Positions 62,557 through 64,000 of a DNA stretch of 64,000 nucleotides are shown here, piece after piece. Origin of the DNA: Flavobacteriia bacterium (GTDB lineage Bacteria > Bacteroidota > Bacteroidia > Flavobacteriales_D > Crocinitomicaceae); NCBI GenBank assembly GCA_947446925.1, contig CANFHU010000001.1, positions 62,001 to 126,000 of the forward strand. The letters run 5' to 3'. How positions within the stretch are numbered: position 1 is the first letter of the stretch; every line of letters starts with the position of its first letter. The notes under the pieces were generated by a model. That model had not been told where the DNA came from. It was given only the letters and a program-made list of their open reading frames with translations, and made no database searches. Both the position numbers and the translations under genes were made by a program.

Positions 62557-63158
62557 TTATTTAATTATTAGTCGCTTCAATATCCAAACAAACAATGCTG
62601 CAACTAAAACAGCTACGATACTTACAAAAATAAAATATATTCCAGCTAGTTCATTTCTTTTTTCTGAATAAAAGGTCATCACTTTTTTCAACCTTAATTT
62701 AGGTAACCAAACACGTTCAAGTAATTCGTTTTTAGTTTTATAAGTCTTAAGTTTTTTATTTTTAGAATTAAAATGGAAATATTCATTTTAGAAGTCTTAC
62801 CAACAATTTGATTTTCCGCTTGATTAATAAATGAAACATCTGAAATAATATATTGACCTTCATATTCTAAATAAGCATTTTCTTCTAAATCAATAAATGT
62901 CAATTTACTAGTTCCATTTATCTGTACGTACCAACAATCACCTACTCCTGCATCTATATTTTTTATTTCTGACACAATAAATGCTCCAAAAAGTCCTACA
63001 AAAAACAATGTGTAAAATCCTACCAAAGGGGCAAAACCATAAAATATCAAGCGTTTTTTTCGTTTTTCTTTCTCCGAAAAAATGAATGTAATTACAATTA
63101 AAAGTAATGCAATAAACAAACTCAGGCAAAAAATTGCAATCAAATAAATTATAATCAC
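62557..63158 (-). pseudogene. Frameshifted membrane protein gene
   Basis: The uninterrupted frame (62694-63158) gives 154 residues: two membrane helices (LIAIFCLSLFIALLLIVITF and FYTLFFVGLFGAFIV) then a soluble part, ending in an out-of-frame tail after SKM. A second frame reads on without a break as NEYFHFNSKNKKLKTY, later KVMTFYSEKRNELAGIYFIF, and ends with a third helix and LKRLIIK at 62557. Five instead of four A at about 62772-62775 would fuse them into one 200-residue protein. A 40-codon ORF from the ATG at 62679 could still be made. Function unknown. Confidence 0.7.
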
Positions 63159-63184
63159 GAAGAGTGCGCTGATAAGTTCAACCG

Positions 63185-63481
63185 TTAAATAAACTCCTTA
63201 CCAACTCTTTCAATATGATTAAGTAAATCAGGATTTGAAATCTGATGGAAAATTGAAATATCAAATTTATAAGGCAACAATAAGTCATCCATATCATTTT
63301 CTAATGATTGAAGTAAGGAGAGCGTTAATTTTTCTCCTACCAATGTAAGATCGATATCTGATGCTAGTTTATAATTTCCTTTAGCCCTTGAACCATATAT
63401 AATAACTCGTTCAATTTCCGGAAATTTTGCGAACACTACTTTGATTTTATCGATATCATCGTTAGAAAGTCCAAATTGCAT
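63185..63481 (-). CDS. MNT-type nucleotidyltransferase
   Basis: A 98-residue nucleotidyltransferase with the catalytic GS...DxD motif (IIYGSRAKGNYKLASDIDLT). In HEPN-MNT systems it acts as antitoxin, often by adenylylating the HEPN toxin. Its start overlaps the HEPN gene stop by one base (TAATG). Confidence 0.9.
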   Translation of the reverse strand: MQFGLSNDDIDKIKVVFAKFPEIERVIIYGSRAKGNYKLASDIDLTLVGEKLTLSLLQSLENDMDDLLLPYKFDISIFHQISNPDLLNHIERVGKEFI

Positions 63482-63921
63482 TAGTTTAGTTTTTGTTCCA
63501 TCTTATGTTTAAAATCAAGGAAAAGGGGAAAATATTCCATTAGAATTTTAGTGTAAATTTCATTCGCGGTAACTTCATTATAAGTATGTGAAGATTTATT
63601 TCGACTCGCAATCATATCCATCCATGTGTGTGCTTCCGTGATTAAATGTAATTGAAACGCTTCTCTGGTTGCGTCACGAGAACCAGCAACTTCTGAATTC
63701 CCTTGAAAATGTGCATAATCTTTCATGACATTCCAAGCCAATTCATGCGTATATAAAAAACGTTGAATTAATGCTTCTTTAATCATTTCATCCAACCATT
63801 CCCCTAATTGTAGCGTATCAGCATCAAACGTAGTAGTGATTTGAAAAACTGCTTGCTCTAATTTTGATAATGCTTTTACATAATTTGAAAAGCGCTGCTC
63901 CCAACGAATATCTTGTTCCAC
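63481..63921 (-). CDS. HEPN/HI0074-family partner of the nucleotidyltransferase
   Basis: A 146-residue helical protein of the HI0074 (nucleotidyltransferase substrate-binding) group. It has LYTHELAWNVMKDYAHFQG near residue 68, and the RX4H motif in IASRNKSSHTYNE near 107 that is the RNase site of active HEPN toxins. Encoded upstream of and coupled to the MNT gene, the normal order. Confidence 0.9.
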   Translation of the reverse strand: MEQDIRWEQRFSNYVKALSKLEQAVFQITTTFDADTLQLGEWLDEMIKEALIQRFLYTHELAWNVMKDYAHFQGNSEVAGSRDATREAFQLHLITEAHTWMDMIASRNKSSHTYNEVTANEIYTKILMEYFPLFLDFKHKMEQKLN

Positions 63922-63928
63922 GCTTTTT

Positions 63929-64000
63929 TTATTTCTTATCCGTCACTTTCAACTGGTCCAATGCCATGATACGATCCAAGGATTTTTCCATTCCTTCCGG
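63929..64000 (-). CDS. C-terminal end of an unidentified gene (cut by window)
   Basis: Minus-strand frame open from the window edge: PEGMEKSLDRIMALDQLKVT then DKK and stop. Only 23 codons are visible, too few to identify. Confidence 0.5.
   Translation of the reverse strand, partial: PEGMEKSLDRIMALDQLKVTDKK

Overview
The window is chromosomal DNA of a low-GC Bacteroidota bacterium, most likely a flavobacterium in the broad sense (a Fluviicola/Crocinitomicaceae-like organism would fit, but I cannot place it to genus). Supporting features are promoters of the TTG-N17-20-TAnnTTTG type, little use of Shine-Dalgarno sequences, Reg_prop/Y_Y_Y sensor architecture, PD40-OmpA lipoproteins, and repeats typical of the phylum. 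I see no rRNA, CRISPR array, transposase or integrase. One tRNA gene, the initiator tRNA, is present.

Layout. 1-4974: end of an OmpA/PD40 envelope protein, a methyltransferase, a long PLP-dependent enzyme and a luciferase-like oxidoreductase. 5026-14361: a compact AT-rich defence/toxin island holding a DUF1016 (YhcG) nuclease, a three-gene HipB/HipS/HipT-like module, a type III restriction-modification pair with a divergent XRE regulator, an Abi_2 abortive-infection protein and a truncated RhuM gene. The island starts next to a duplicated 93-bp piece of the oxidoreductase gene. 14508-18531: the GTPases mnmE, der and era, then the initiator tRNA. 18587-23341: a membrane protein and a decayed gene, a Lys/Glu-rich secreted protein, and an operon of an acyltransferase, higBA and a glycosyltransferase. 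23561-30094: bioA, tsaC/sua5, pyrC, a LysR regulator and an SbtA-like bicarbonate transporter. 30215-38064: pccB, mtnB, a thioesterase, a glycosyltransferase, arsC-like and beta-lactamase-fold genes, a RhuM fusion protein and lipB. 38200-53259: pyrF, rnr, ferritin, a large sensor adenylate cyclase-HD protein, rplU-rpmA, serS, fbp, tatA and gatA. 53265-57648: a LysM lytic transglycosylase, two glycosyltransferases and a UbiA-like membrane protein. 57705-61830: gamma-carbonic anhydrase, truncated haemoglobin, LD-carboxypeptidase and feoA-feoB-feoB-associated. 61927-63921: MazF-like and HEPN/MNT toxin-antitoxin pairs around a frameshifted membrane protein gene.

The most unusual signal is a set of short palindromes inside the coding sequences of accessory genes. 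Two near-identical palindromes lie in the DUF1016 gene and encode the same peptide pattern (ILQ-x-x-SAKL); a third, related copy lies in the intergenic DNA upstream of that gene. Two RhuM-type genes 23 kb apart carry a 25-bp palindrome at exactly the same codon position, with conserved ends but completely different, self-complementary stems. This looks like a mobile or diversifying palindromic element embedded in reading frames.

Other points worth attention: three genes broken by single-base homopolymer indels (19106-19455, 50262-50550, 62557-63158), a cyclase and an HD hydrolase fused in one sensor protein, a 36-codon ORF just upstream of the bicarbonate transporter gene, and two 120-130 bp imperfect palindromes directly upstream of der and pccB.
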